From: Acidobacteriota bacterium
Lineage (GTDB): Bacteria; Acidobacteriota; Terriglobia; Acidiferrales; UBA7541
DNA length: 43,641 bases
Reading direction: 5' to 3'
NCBI GenBank assembly: GCA_003223255.1
Contig: QHYJ01000088.1
Span: forward strand, 6,564-50,204
The notes under the pieces: generated by a model
Database searches by the model: none
What the model saw: the letters and a program-made list of their open reading frames with translations, nothing else
What the model was told of the DNA's origin: nothing
In this document: positions 8,397 through 17,307 of the stretch, in pieces
Layout: each line of letters opens with the position of its first letter
How positions within the stretch are numbered: the stretch's first letter is position 1
Made by a program: the position numbers and the translations under genes

Positions 8397-9956
8397 CTAT
8401 TCCTTGTCATCGAAGATCGCCTTCCGTGCATCGAGGACTAAGTACCGAGTATCGCCCAACACAAGTGAGGCTAGATGCTGCCTCCCGTACTCCCACAACC
8501 ACTGACGTTCAGCCCCCGTTAATCCAACAAACCAAGTAAACGTGAGGAAGATCATCAACTGTGCTAAAACTAGGGCGGCGAACGACCGTACCGTTGTTTC
8601 ACCGCTACCGGCGAGTTTCCCGGCACAGATTGTGAAAAGCAAACCGACCAGCATCGGGCGCCCCAGGCCCTTGCGCAAATATTCCCATGCGCTCATCTCG
8701 GCGGCCTTCAGCGCGTACCACGGTTGAATGATCATTTTTATGACCAGCATGGGGACAATCGTTCCCATTGCGACGCCAAGCAATCCATGCGACATTCCCC
8801 AGATAATGCTCAAGACAATATTGGCAACTCCCTCCGCTATCGTCCACCAGCCCAGCGGACCGTGATTGCCTTTCGCAATTACGATCAACAGCGTCGGATG
8901 TTGCGCTAAGTTGATGGTGTACCCGAGTGCCAGGACCACGACCAGGGGATAAGCCGGCAAGAGCTCCTTGCCTACCCAGAGGCGCAACAACGAACGGCCA
9001 TCGACCAACAATAAGACCCCGCCGAGTATTGAAAGCAGACCCAACAGACGGGTGGATCGCAACAGAAGTTCTCGCAAGTCTTTCTGCTGATGTCTTCCGT
9101 CCAGTTCTGTCATGGTCCCCAACACTGGGCCGCCTGCAGCGACCACCACGGATCTGAAACATTCGATCAAGCGAGTTGCTACGCTGAATGGCGTAACCAA
9201 TCCCACGCTCAAAACCGAGGCAATGACCGCAGAATCTGAGTAGAAGCGCAAATAATCACCAAGCGAAACCAGGAGAGACCGTATGCTGAAGCCGAATAGC
9301 TCACGAACGCGACTGATACTAATGAAACGAAGGTTTACGCGGACCTGTGGATCGGCGATGCGAACAAAAGCGATGTGCTGGCCCAGCGACAAGAATGCAA
9401 GTACAACCGTAGCAATCGCGATGGCCAGAATTCCGTAACCCAACTTTAAAAGAACGACGATGACGATGGCACGAGTGATCGTGCTGAGAATTCCGGCAGC
9501 ATTGTACAAATCCCAGCGCTGGTGCGCGGAGATATAGGTCGCCAGCATCCGTGTCGGAAACATAATCGCCACGCTGGTACCCAGAAAAAACAACAACCAG
9601 CTGAACACCTGGGGTGAGGTAGCCTGGAGGGTCACGAAACGAGGCAGAAGGCGTGCCACTCCGAGCGACAGACCGCCTATGAGGATCGCAGTCGCTGTAA
9701 CCAGCGACAGCGCTGAACTGAATGTTCGGTCCACTTCGTCGCGAAGGGCACCTCCCCGAAACAGCGCCACATATCGAAACATGGCCGAGCGCATTCCGAG
9801 ATCGAGTAAACCGTAGTAATCCAAGACCGAGCTGGAAAGAACCCAGACGCCGTAATCCACAGCACCCAGGTGGTGGATCATGACGGGCGTAAGCAGGACG
9901 GTGCTGGCCGCCAGGACCACTAAGCCAATCCAATTAGACAAAATGCTGCGAGTCAT
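8397..9956 (-). CDS. Wzx-type polysaccharide flippase (MOP superfamily)
   Basis: A 519-residue polytopic protein with about 12-14 hydrophobic segments, beginning ILSNWIGLVVLAASTVLL and DYGVWVLSSSVLDYYGLLDL. These openings are typical of the PST/RfbX branch of the MOP exporters. It is expected to move the undecaprenyl-linked EPS repeat unit across the inner membrane. It sits between GT4 (4-base gap) and GT2 (6-base gap), as expected in a Wzx/Wzy-dependent pathway. Assigned by topology and context; no catalytic motif exists for this family. Confidence 0.88.
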   Translation of the reverse strand: MTRSILSNWIGLVVLAASTVLLTPVMIHHLGAVDYGVWVLSSSVLDYYGLLDLGMRSAMFRYVALFRGGALRDEVDRTFSSALSLVTATAILIGGLSLGVARLLPRFVTLQATSPQVFSWLLFFLGTSVAIMFPTRMLATYISAHQRWDLYNAAGILSTITRAIVIVVLLKLGYGILAIAIATVVLAFLSLGQHIAFVRIADPQVRVNLRFISISRVRELFGFSIRSLLVSLGDYLRFYSDSAVIASVLSVGLVTPFSVATRLIECFRSVVVAAGGPVLGTMTELDGRHQQKDLRELLLRSTRLLGLLSILGGVLLLVDGRSLLRLWVGKELLPAYPLVVVLALGYTINLAQHPTLLIVIAKGNHGPLGWWTIAEGVANIVLSIIWGMSHGLLGVAMGTIVPMLVIKMIIQPWYALKAAEMSAWEYLRKGLGRPMLVGLLFTICAGKLAGSGETTVRSFAALVLAQLMIFLTFTWFVGLTGAERQWLWEYGRQHLASLVLGDTRYLVLDARKAIFDDKE

Positions 9957-9960
9957 AGTA

Positions 9961-11262
9961 TTAGGAATGTTCCGTGTTATAAGCTTCGTGGGTTGCCGCG
10001 CACATCGTGCTTAGATCACTTCCGGCACTCGGAACGGGCATAGACGAAGCTGACGATTCCCTGCCGGGTTCAAGTACATGCGAGTTTGCCGGCTCGAGAC
10101 GATTCGCATTTAGTGCATCGCACAGTTCTAGATACATTCGCTCTGTGCTACTGATCTGTTGCTCGAAAGTAAAACCTTGTTCTACGCGTGCGCGCGCGGC
10201 ATGTCCGAAACGCCCACGCATCGCGACGTCGCGCACTAACACAGAAAGCGCTTCGGCCAGTCGGTGTGGATCCCCTGGCGGCACGAGCAACCCACTAACG
10301 CCATCTTCTATCGCTTCAGGAATGCCGCCGACGTTCGATGCCACTGTCGGCAGTCCGCAGGCCATCGCCTCGAGTATCGTCAAAGGAAGACCCTCGTAGA
10401 AGCTTGGCAAAACATTGACATCGGCTGCCGTAAGCCATTCGGGGACATTTTTTTGATAGCCTACCAGCCGGACGCAATGTGCGAGGCCGAAGCTCTCGCA
10501 CAAGGCCCGCAGTTCTGGCTCTCCTTCGCCTTCTCCCAAACAGATCAGCTTTAGCTTTGGGTAGAAATGCAATAGCTGACGCATTGCATCCAACAGGACG
10601 CGATGCCCCTTGCCTGGGTGGAGCCGAGCGACCATGATGAGAACGGAATCCGCTTCTGTAAATCCCAATGCATGCCTGATCGCCTTACGGGCATCTTGCG
10701 GTACGGCAAAGCGCCGGGTATCAACTCCGTTATGAATGATGGCGATCTTCTGTGCAGGTACTTGTTTCTTGTTTTCGAGGAACCGGGCATCAGACTCGCA
10801 GACCGCAATATACTTTGAAACAAAGCGGGTCGTTGCGCGGTCTACCGTCCAGTTGGCCTTCCAACCCGTGCGCCACGCCTCGGTGCCATGTAGTGTCTCG
10901 ACGATGATTGGCACACGAGAAGCCCACGCGACGGGGCTCGCGAACAAACTGCTCCAGAACATATGCGAGTGCACAATCTGGAACTGTTCGCGCACAAGCA
11001 GTCTGGCAAACCGGATGGCTGCAGCAACATGCTTTGGGCTGGAGAACGCAAGAGGCGTGATATCAATATGCCCGGGTGTGCCGACCCTAAACCGCTCATA
11101 CATCGTCGGGTCACATACTAGATGCGCGCGAAACAACCTGCGGGAAAGCTTGCGGAGCAGACCGCAAATGTGTTCTTCGGCGCCACCCCATAAGGTCGAA
11201 TTCGTGAAATAGAGAATAGAACGACAGCCGTTCATCGTGCTTTCATAACCGTCTTTTGTCAT
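9961..11262 (-). CDS. Glycosyltransferase family 4
   Basis: A 433-residue GT-B fold glycosyltransferase. The N-terminal domain contains LWGGAEEHICGLLRKL. The C-terminal donor-binding domain has VLIMVARLHPGKGHRVL, then SFYEGLPLTILEAMACGLP with the E-x7-E signature, then VGGIPEAIEDGVSGLLVPPG. It should be a cytoplasmic or membrane-associated sugar transferase of the EPS pathway. The chosen ATG at 11262 lies three bases after the O-antigen-ligase-like stop. An internal ATG at 11235 (MNGCRSILYFTNST) is an alternative start, because homology begins there and neither start has a strong ribosome site. Confidence 0.9.
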   Translation of the reverse strand: MTKDGYESTMNGCRSILYFTNSTLWGGAEEHICGLLRKLSRRLFRAHLVCDPTMYERFRVGTPGHIDITPLAFSSPKHVAAAIRFARLLVREQFQIVHSHMFWSSLFASPVAWASRVPIIVETLHGTEAWRTGWKANWTVDRATTRFVSKYIAVCESDARFLENKKQVPAQKIAIIHNGVDTRRFAVPQDARKAIRHALGFTEADSVLIMVARLHPGKGHRVLLDAMRQLLHFYPKLKLICLGEGEGEPELRALCESFGLAHCVRLVGYQKNVPEWLTAADVNVLPSFYEGLPLTILEAMACGLPTVASNVGGIPEAIEDGVSGLLVPPGDPHRLAEALSVLVRDVAMRGRFGHAARARVEQGFTFEQQISSTERMYLELCDALNANRLEPANSHVLEPGRESSASSMPVPSAGSDLSTMCAATHEAYNTEHS

Positions 11263-11265
11263 AGG

Positions 11266-12504
11266 TCAGAAGTTCGTCGCAGCGATTGTTGTTCTCGACG
11301 TAACCAACTGGCTCTGGCGACTGTTCTGTCCGCCAGATTGCTGCCTCAGCAGCGTTGGGACAGCCGCTGTCAACGCCACGATGATCCAAAATGGCTTCTG
11401 ATACTCAGCGGAAAGGAACATTGCCCCGGCTGAAAACCCGAGCAATCCCGCTTGCATACCCTGTCCGGCGTACCGCAAGAAGTCGTCGTTAAGTCTCTTC
11501 CCTTCGGCGCGCAATTTGCCTGCAGACGACAGCGCTCCAGCTAAGATTGCGCAGTACGCCAGAAATCCAGGAATGCCTAGCTCGGCCGCAATTTCTAGGA
11601 ACGTGTTGCACGCGACCCCGTGCTTTCCTTCTACTTCTCGCGAGATCGTAAATGACTGCGCAGTGAAATTGCCTAACCCGACGCCGGTCACAGGGTGGTT
11701 GCGAACCATGTCCAGGCCGGCCCTCAAAAAATCCCTGCGTACCTGTGCGCCGAGGAAATCACCATAGCCTGGGTGTAACATTCGGGATAAAGGCGACGCT
11801 GGGGAGAGCAGCATCATGGGCAGCAGCAACACCGTAGTCAAAATCGCTGCGCGCCGTGACCGACCAGAGAACACGATCATGTACAAGATCGCGACGCACA
11901 GACCGATTAATCCGCCGCGCGATGATGCAAGCGTGAAACCGAGCAACATAAGCACCAGGGAAACTCCGCAGAACCACCGCTGCAGCCGAGCCGTGTTCAT
12001 CTTCGCAAAGTACACCGCGATCGGGATCACCAGTACGGTACAAATCGCGAAGTAATTCGAGTCACCGGCAACATACCCGGGCCTCAAATTCGTGCCCCCG
12101 GACGCCTGAAACTCGCGAATGACATAGAGCGACGCCAACGCCGCCCCGGCAATCGCCGCCAGCAATGCCCGATGCAGCCTTTTATACGAGTTCACGACGG
12201 ACATTGTGGTGAAGAAAGCCAATACATAGCTAACGTACGTGAACATAGGGCTAAACGTAAGGCCTTCTGTCTTGCTAAGGGTAAAAAACGACAGCGTTGC
12301 GATGCTAAACAGTACAAGAAAGAACCGAGCTTGCCACGACTTCAGAAAAGCGGGCCACCTAAGTCCCGTTGACAAGGTGAGGAACGCATAAATACAGCAG
12401 ATGATGCCGAGCCACTTGATCACTGTGAGACCCGCAAATGACTCTTCAAACAGCGGATGATTCGGCATCGGCGCCATCAGCACGAAGATGTAAAAAAGGA
12501 TCAT
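11266..12504 (-). CDS. O-antigen ligase/Wzy-type polymerase family membrane protein
   Basis: A 412-residue protein with roughly ten to eleven membrane segments and the Wzy_C-type landmarks LASSRGGLIGLCVAILY and HPVTGVGLGNFTAQSF. A soluble loop separates them, containing EVEGKHGVACNTFLEIAAE. In a locus with Wzx, Wzz and Wza homologues, the economical role is EPS polymerisation (Wzy). Ligation of glycan to lipid or protein is the alternative, since polymerases and ligases share this fold. A PEP-CTERM-associated subfamily of such ligases exists. ATG 12504 has GAAGGG directly upstream. A 105-base gap with no recognisable site separates it from the preceding GT2. Confidence 0.85.
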   Translation of the reverse strand: MILFYIFVLMAPMPNHPLFEESFAGLTVIKWLGIICCIYAFLTLSTGLRWPAFLKSWQARFFLVLFSIATLSFFTLSKTEGLTFSPMFTYVSYVLAFFTTMSVVNSYKRLHRALLAAIAGAALASLYVIREFQASGGTNLRPGYVAGDSNYFAICTVLVIPIAVYFAKMNTARLQRWFCGVSLVLMLLGFTLASSRGGLIGLCVAILYMIVFSGRSRRAAILTTVLLLPMMLLSPASPLSRMLHPGYGDFLGAQVRRDFLRAGLDMVRNHPVTGVGLGNFTAQSFTISREVEGKHGVACNTFLEIAAELGIPGFLAYCAILAGALSSAGKLRAEGKRLNDDFLRYAGQGMQAGLLGFSAGAMFLSAEYQKPFWIIVALTAAVPTLLRQQSGGQNSRQSQLVTSRTTIAATNF

Positions 12505-12609
12505 TTCCCTTCATCACCACTCTAGGCGGCTACACCAACCGAACCCGGCAGAGTCATTCTTCCACCGGCACATACAACACCGTATACCCGCGTACCCTTA
12601 ATATTGTGG

Positions 12610-13545
12610 TTAAAGCTGCGGAACTGTGTGATGTCTGGCATACCGAACGAGGAGATTGGGGCGGTCGAGCTCAAGTGAGTCGATGTACGCTACCGTACTC
12701 CGGTTTACCGGCGCGCGTTTGATCTGTCGGCACCCACAAATACCTTCCCACACGCCGTTCAAGAAACTCGAGACATGTCCAGTGCGCAAAGCGAAATAAG
12801 CCATCATGGCTAGCCGGAACGACACAAAACGTAAACCCGACCAAACCGGATAGTCCTTGTACGCGATCCAGATATAGTTGCGAGCAAACAGGAAGTACGG
12901 GCGGCTATTCGAGCGCGCCTCCGGCGACATCAAATGACGGACCTTAATTTCGGGAGTGTAGAGAATGCGGTAGCCACGATCCAAAATGCGGAGACCAAGG
13001 TCCCAGCCCTCGCAGTAAATAAAGAGAGGTTCGAAGTACAGCCCTGCATTTTCGAAAACGACGCGGCGGTAAGCGGCCGCACCTTCCACAAAAAAGTGCG
13101 TGGAGAACTGCACGCCGGCGAATTGCCGCCAATCTTTTGGATGGCACCACTCCCGCAGGCGTAACTGCCCGGTCTTGGCATCGCAAAGTTGAAACGCTAA
13201 CACGTGATAATCGGGATGGTCATCGAAAAGGCGGACGACCGTGTCGACCGCGTAGGGAGACAAAAAGCTGACGTCGTTGTCCAGGGTAATCACCAATTCG
13301 CCGCGGGCCGCACGGATTCCGGCATTCCGGCCTGCGCAGCTGCCGAGATTAGCAGCGAGTTCAATCAGCTGAATGTCCGGTCCGAACTTGTGCACCACGG
13401 CGGCCACGTTCTCTTCGGAGTGATTGTCCACGACGATGATTTCTTTATGTGGGTACTGCTGGGCAACCGCCGATTGAAGCGTTTGTTCGAGCGCACTCAG
13501 ACGTTTGTAATTCAGAACTACAATGCTAACCAGGGGCAAGGACAT
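12610..13545 (-). CDS. Glycosyltransferase family 2
   Basis: A 311-residue GT-A glycosyltransferase. VSIVVLNYKRLSALEQTL opens the fold, followed by KEIIVVDNHS and the metal motif ELVITLDNDVSFLSP (DND) near residue 95. GWDLGLRILDRGYR near 195 is the usual acceptor/base region. It resembles rhamnosyl- and related GT2 enzymes, but the specificity is not readable. ATG 13545 has TAGGAG with five-base spacing. It belongs to the EPS run; 85 bases separate it from the upstream membrane GT2. Confidence 0.88.
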   Translation of the reverse strand: MSLPLVSIVVLNYKRLSALEQTLQSAVAQQYPHKEIIVVDNHSEENVAAVVHKFGPDIQLIELAANLGSCAGRNAGIRAARGELVITLDNDVSFLSPYAVDTVVRLFDDHPDYHVLAFQLCDAKTGQLRLREWCHPKDWRQFAGVQFSTHFFVEGAAAYRRVVFENAGLYFEPLFIYCEGWDLGLRILDRGYRILYTPEIKVRHLMSPEARSNSRPYFLFARNYIWIAYKDYPVWSGLRFVSFRLAMMAYFALRTGHVSSFLNGVWEGICGCRQIKRAPVNRSTVAYIDSLELDRPNLLVRYARHHTVPQL

Positions 13546-13630
13546 GAATACTCCTACCTTTTCATCAAGCTTTTATGTGCGAAAGCTGCCACTAGCGTCA
13601 TCCATGCTTTGGGGCTCGATGAGCATTGCT

Positions 13631-14779
13631 TCAGCCGCGCGAGAGTTCAGCGATGCTCCAGGTTGCAAACGTCTTCCGACGGCAGGCGTCGAGGAAACCG
13701 AAAAAGACGGCGGTATTGGCCAGCAGGAAAACGAAAGGTAGCCGCAGCAAACCATTCAAGCGGGACTTGTTGTGTTGCCACACACCCAGTAAGGCCATGG
13801 TGTAAAATGCGATCTGCACTGCGAAAAGTAAGGCAAACAAGTGCTCGCCTCGCAAATGGAAACTCGCTACGAGCGCCGCAGCGAGGGGGAGCAGAGAGAG
13901 CCACCGCAAAAACTTGCGAGACACGAACTGCCATAGTCGGAGACCGCGCAGCTCGTGCCGCAACCTCCACATTCCGAGCGCGCCCTGCGCAGCGATTCGT
14001 CGCCTGCGGGCAAACTCCTCCCGGGCCGAGCTACTGCAGCGCTCGAGGGATCTGGCCTGCGGTTCATAGAGAATGGCCGCACCCGCGCCGCCGACTCGGA
14101 CAGGATGTTCCAAGTCATTTGCGAGATCAGGATCCAGATCGGTAAACAGGGCGCGACGTAAGCAGTACACCGATCCGTCACAAACCAGCACGGATCCGAG
14201 CTTGCTCTCCAGTGCATCCAGTGCGGACTCGTACTCCAGATAAGCGTTGCTGCCGCTTGTCATCGTGGAGCTCGCCGGGCCCGCTACATTGCACTCCATC
14301 CCGGTGACGCAGCCCACGCGCGAATCAGCAAAGTGGCGCACCAACGTTCTCAGGCATTGCGGCCCAATGTGCGTGTTGGCGTCGGTAAAGAAAAGGAGTT
14401 CGCCGTGTGCCAGTCGGGCCAATCGGTTCAAGGTTATGATCTTACCGGCGCGTTCCGGGTTACGTGCAAATCTGAGGCGCGAGTCACGAACCGATCTAAT
14501 CGCCTCGTCCGTGCCATCGGTTGAGGCGTCGGAACCTACTAATACTTCCAACCGATCGGCCGGGTAATCCCAAGCCAGTGTTTGCGCCAGTTTCCACCCA
14601 ATGTCCTTTTGTTCGTTCCGTGCCGCAATGAGCACACTTACGGCCGGGTGGTAGTCGTCTCTAGTTACGGAACGAAAGCGGCGCGTCAGGGAGAGCCCCT
14701 CGAGTACCAGGGGGTAACCAATCCATACGTAGCCCAGCCAAACTGCACTCGCCCAAAAGAGCCCTGCTGCGGGGGTCAT
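13631..14779 (-). CDS. Membrane-bound glycosyltransferase family 2
   Basis: A 382-residue processive-type GT2. An N-terminal hydrophobic segment (GLFWASAVWLGYVWIGYPLV) precedes the GT-A domain, which has VSVLIAARNEQKDIGWKL, LEVLVGSDASTDGTDEAI and LLFFTDANTHIGP. EEFARRRRIAAQGALGMW corresponds to the Q/RxxRW-like acceptor region. Three or four C-terminal membrane helices follow. This is the arrangement of ICAA/HAS-like or priming-adjacent transferases at the inner membrane. Its ATG overlaps the stop of the glycosylphosphotransferase gene by four bases (ATGA), so the two are translationally coupled. Confidence 0.87.
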   Translation of the reverse strand: MTPAAGLFWASAVWLGYVWIGYPLVLEGLSLTRRFRSVTRDDYHPAVSVLIAARNEQKDIGWKLAQTLAWDYPADRLEVLVGSDASTDGTDEAIRSVRDSRLRFARNPERAGKIITLNRLARLAHGELLFFTDANTHIGPQCLRTLVRHFADSRVGCVTGMECNVAGPASSTMTSGSNAYLEYESALDALESKLGSVLVCDGSVYCLRRALFTDLDPDLANDLEHPVRVGGAGAAILYEPQARSLERCSSSAREEFARRRRIAAQGALGMWRLRHELRGLRLWQFVSRKFLRWLSLLPLAAALVASFHLRGEHLFALLFAVQIAFYTMALLGVWQHNKSRLNGLLRLPFVFLLANTAVFFGFLDACRRKTFATWSIAELSRG

Positions 14780-16152
14780 TGTCCACCCCGGCCGAGCAGT
14801 AGGATCTTAAATGTTTTAAACAGCGTCAACAGATCCAACCCAATGGACCGGTTCTTTATATAAAACAAATCGTACGAGAGCTTGTCCGCATTATCTTCCA
14901 TGGAAGAGCAATATCCCCGATGTACTTGCGCCCAACCCGTGGCTCCGGGGCGTACTGCCCAGCGCTGGCGGTAATAAGGTATTTGGCAAACCAGTGAGGC
15001 TTCTTGATCGGGGACAAACGGCCGTGGCCCAATGAAATACATGTCGCCCTTCAGGATGTTGAACAATTGTGGCAATTCGTCTAAGCGAAAGCGGCGAATC
15101 CATTTGCCAACACGTGTGCAGCGAGGGTCATCACGAATGGCCGGAGCTAGCGTGCTACTGCGGTCGGCGCCCACCTTCATAGAACGGAATTTGAAGATTG
15201 TGAAGTGCCGACCATTTTCACCCACGCGTGTCTGCCGGAGGATGGCCGGGCCATCCGAGTCGAGGCGTATCAGGAGGGCAGTGATGAGCATGATTGGCGA
15301 TGCAACAATCAATGCGATGACTGCGAAGAAAACTGAAAACGTTCGGTTGAGAAAAAGTCTCACCGAGGATCTTCTAAAACTGCGGGAAAACAACAACAAG
15401 CTGATGCTGAATGCACCCAGCCAGACCTTGCCCGTCAGTTCCTCGTACAAGTCGGTGCCGTCGTCAACGCTTAACCCCGTAGTTTTAACTGCCATCAGTC
15501 TTTCAACGGGTAAACATCCACGTCTTTCGCCTATCGCGACGATCAGCCGGCGTGCCTGGCCCGATTCTGCCATCGTCCAAATTACCTCGGGAGGGCCAAG
15601 GTAGCGGACGCCCTCGAACGTGTCGTCAGCATAGCCATAGTCCACAATGCCTAGCACGCGAATGCCTACGTCATGGCGTCTGCGTAACTCGCGGATAATA
15701 CTCGCTGCCAAGGGTCCACATCCCCAAACCACAGCCGGTTCCGCTAAGGTAGGCCGCCTGGCAAATTCTTCGAACAGGTAACGTGAGCTCGTCAGGGCGG
15801 CACTAGCCAGAACCATGCCAAACAATACTGTCGCCACCTCAATGCGCACTCGCAGCCAGGTGTGCAATAGGGCTGCGATAAGCATCGCTAACCCCATAGC
15901 CTGAATAATTCGCGGTAGACTGTGCGCCTGGTGCGTTATAACCTGCGGTTCATAAAAATCTAAGCAATACAAGCAAAACAGAATGACGACACCCACTACG
16001 CCGACCTGGCTGCATGTTGTGAGTGTCCAAGCATGATGCTGACCATCGCCGCCCCTGCAGGCTAGGAAAAGCGTCGTAAATACCAGCAGCACCTCACTGA
16101 TCCCAAGCCCCACAGTGCGGAGGGGCACTGATCTATTAAAAATACGAATCAC
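14776..16152 (-). CDS. Exopolysaccharide polyprenyl glycosylphosphotransferase (initiating sugar transferase)
   Basis: A 458-residue initiating enzyme that transfers sugar-1-phosphate to undecaprenyl phosphate. N-terminal membrane helices (about residues 10-110) lead into a CoA_binding_3/Rossmann-like domain with PAVVWGCGPLAASIIREL. One further membrane hairpin follows. The C-terminal catalytic domain has KFRSMKVGADRSS, RRFRLDELPQLFNILKGDM, IGPRPFVPDQEA and RPGATGWAQVHRG. It resembles the EpsB/WbaP class found in PEP-CTERM EPS loci (TIGR03013/TIGR03025). The start is a GTG at 16152 with only a weak ribosome site. It is the first gene of the glycosyltransferase run. Confidence 0.9.
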   Translation of the reverse strand: MIRIFNRSVPLRTVGLGISEVLLVFTTLFLACRGGDGQHHAWTLTTCSQVGVVGVVILFCLYCLDFYEPQVITHQAHSLPRIIQAMGLAMLIAALLHTWLRVRIEVATVLFGMVLASAALTSSRYLFEEFARRPTLAEPAVVWGCGPLAASIIRELRRRHDVGIRVLGIVDYGYADDTFEGVRYLGPPEVIWTMAESGQARRLIVAIGERRGCLPVERLMAVKTTGLSVDDGTDLYEELTGKVWLGAFSISLLLFSRSFRRSSVRLFLNRTFSVFFAVIALIVASPIMLITALLIRLDSDGPAILRQTRVGENGRHFTIFKFRSMKVGADRSSTLAPAIRDDPRCTRVGKWIRRFRLDELPQLFNILKGDMYFIGPRPFVPDQEASLVCQIPYYRQRWAVRPGATGWAQVHRGYCSSMEDNADKLSYDLFYIKNRSIGLDLLTLFKTFKILLLGRGGQ

Positions 16153-16295
16153 GCGGTTAGTTTTCCAACCTGTCGGAAGAACTAAGAAGGATTGGTCGGT
16201 TTGACATGCTCAATACGTTTCGGGAGTACGCGCAGGTTCGTGCCTACAGGCATAGGGTGGCCGGAGTTGGAGCTGCACGTTTGATCGTACTGCAA

Positions 16296-16345
16296 TTGGT
16301 TGCTGCCCGACTGCGCCTAATATAATACGAATACTTACGATGGCT
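16296..16345 (-). promoter_or_regulatory. Possible sigma-70 promoter for the glycosyltransferase run (weak)
   Basis: On the minus strand, TTGAGC followed 18 bases later by TATATT (with TATTAT overlapping) lies about 150 bases before the GTG of the initiating transferase. The match is weak. The site could equally be chance AT-richness. Confidence 0.25.
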
Positions 16346-16626
16346 CAAGCCGCATTAGCATGCCTCTGAGACGCAGCGGTGTTCGCATCACCGTTCATGG
16401 TTCCAAAGCCCGTGTTCAGGGGCAGTGAGTCTACGCGTAGCGTACATGGATACGAACTGGTCGCTCCGTCCGGTGCCGGCAAGTTGCGGCGCAGCACCGT
16501 ACCCAAGACGAATAACAACGAACCGAGCGTACAGAGAATACCACTTGGCGAACTATCGCCAATAACGCCGGCGACTGCGTTGGCAATGGTGCTCACGAAC
16601 GGTAGATAAAGCATCTCCTTTGTCAC
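16345..16626 (-). CDS. Small single-pass membrane protein, unknown
   Basis: A 93-codon frame starting at GTG 16626 or, more likely, ATG 16614. GAAGGAG lies 11 bases before the ATG and AAGGAG directly abuts it. The middle has one hydrophobic helix followed by arginines, SPSGILCTLGSLLFVLGTVL then RRN. This looks like a PEP-CTERM sorting tail (Pro-Ser, helix, Arg-Arg). However, about 45 further residues follow, whereas true sorting tails end at the arginines. No family is recognised. It lies between a near-consensus sigma-54 promoter (16933-16948) and the EPS glycosyltransferase run, on the same strand, which favours a real gene. Spurious translation remains possible. Confidence 0.4.
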   Translation of the reverse strand: MTKEMLYLPFVSTIANAVAGVIGDSSPSGILCTLGSLLFVLGTVLRRNLPAPDGATSSYPCTLRVDSLPLNTGFGTMNGDANTAASQRHANAA

Positions 16627-16898
16627 TCCTTCTCGCGAACTCTGAATTGGAGTACCGAACGGTTTTTCCCCAGAAATTCGCTTCTAGGGGACTGGGCTAA
16701 GGGCTCCAGGGTCCAATCGTTTGGCTAGAGACCGACGAGGACACCCCGGGGTTAGGCGATCAAAGTAGTCTGGACCAAGAGCGCGGTAAAGAGTCTGGTC
16801 TCGCAAGATGTAATCAATGATCGGGGAATTGTGCGCCAGCACGATCGCAGGCTACCGCCATTAATGTCTTTTTGACAACTCAAGTTCAGAACCAACAA

Positions 16899-16924
16899 TT
16901 CAAATGTACCTTTCAAATGTACCT
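16899..16924. repeat. Exact 13-bp tandem duplication
   Basis: TTCAAATGTACCT occurs twice head to tail (16899-16911 and 16912-16924). On the minus strand it sits right at the predicted transcription start of the sigma-54 promoter at 16933-16948. Confidence 0.85.
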
Positions 16925-16932
16925 TACAGAGG

Positions 16933-16948
16933 TGCAATCGGCCTGCCA
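16933..16948 (-). promoter_or_regulatory. Sigma-54 (RpoN) promoter, near consensus
   Basis: Minus-strand TGGCAGGCCGATTGCA matches the -24/-12 consensus TGGCACG-N4-TTGCW at every conserved position but one, with the required GG-N10-GC spacing. The predicted start is near 16922. It would drive the small membrane protein gene and possibly the initiating sugar transferase and following EPS genes. Confidence 0.65.
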
Positions 16949-16975
16949 CACGACTCAGTGCGTGGTCCTCAGTTG

Positions 16976-17000
16976 AGCTAAATGAGCGTCTAGCTTAGCT
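16976..17000. promoter_or_regulatory. Dyad upstream of sigma-54 promoter (possible activator site)
   Basis: AGCTAA-N13-TTAGCT is a perfect 6-bp inverted repeat centred about 66 bases upstream of the predicted start. That is a plausible enhancer position for a sigma-54 activator. No conserved sequence is shared with the other promoter dyads here. Confidence 0.3.
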
Positions 17001-17307
17001 TTCTGAAAACACAGGCCTTAGAGGGAGGGGCGCCATCGCGGAATACTTTGCATACTACCAATCTCTCTCTGAAAAAGCGGTCGAATGGAAAACTCTTTCC
17101 ACGATTGAGAACCGAACCGAATCGAATCATGTTTGCTCTCCTGCCCGCGGAAAAATGTTAGTTGGATTGCCGCTAGGGAATGAGAAGGACTGCTTGCCGT
17201 TGGCAGGTAAACAGTCGGAGGAACCAGAGAGAGAGAGACAGCAAACACGAGTCCTGGTGTTGCTCTCCTACTGCCTCGTCAGACTAGGAAAATTGCCATG
17301 GAGACGA

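Larger units (their letters stand above)
16627..17307 (-). other. Long intergenic/leader region between ATPase and EPS run
   Basis: 680 bases without a convincing gene. It holds a sigma-54 promoter candidate (16933-16948), an upstream dyad (16976-17000) and a 13-bp tandem duplication (16899-16924). From the predicted start site near 16922 to the small membrane gene is a leader of about 300 bases. Between 17001 and 17307 I see only a purine-rich tract (AGAGAGAGAG on the plus strand at 17227-17236) and no clear terminator after the ATPase gene. Confidence 0.6.

Noticed and set aside
13204-14145. 313-codon plus-strand open frame
   Set aside because: Lies across two glycosyltransferase genes on the opposite strand and has no domain or ribosome site.
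16278-16300. Minus-strand sigma-54-like GGGCAGCAACCAATTGCA
   Set aside because: GG and GC starts are 14 rather than 12 bases apart, which sigma-54 does not tolerate.
16345-16626. Canonical PEP-CTERM sorting signal
   Set aside because: The helix and Arg-Arg are internal; 45 residues follow, and the PEP triplet is missing.
16752-16949. 65-codon minus-strand open frame in the long intergenic region
   Set aside because: Its start lies inside the near-consensus sigma-54 promoter, and it has no ribosome site.
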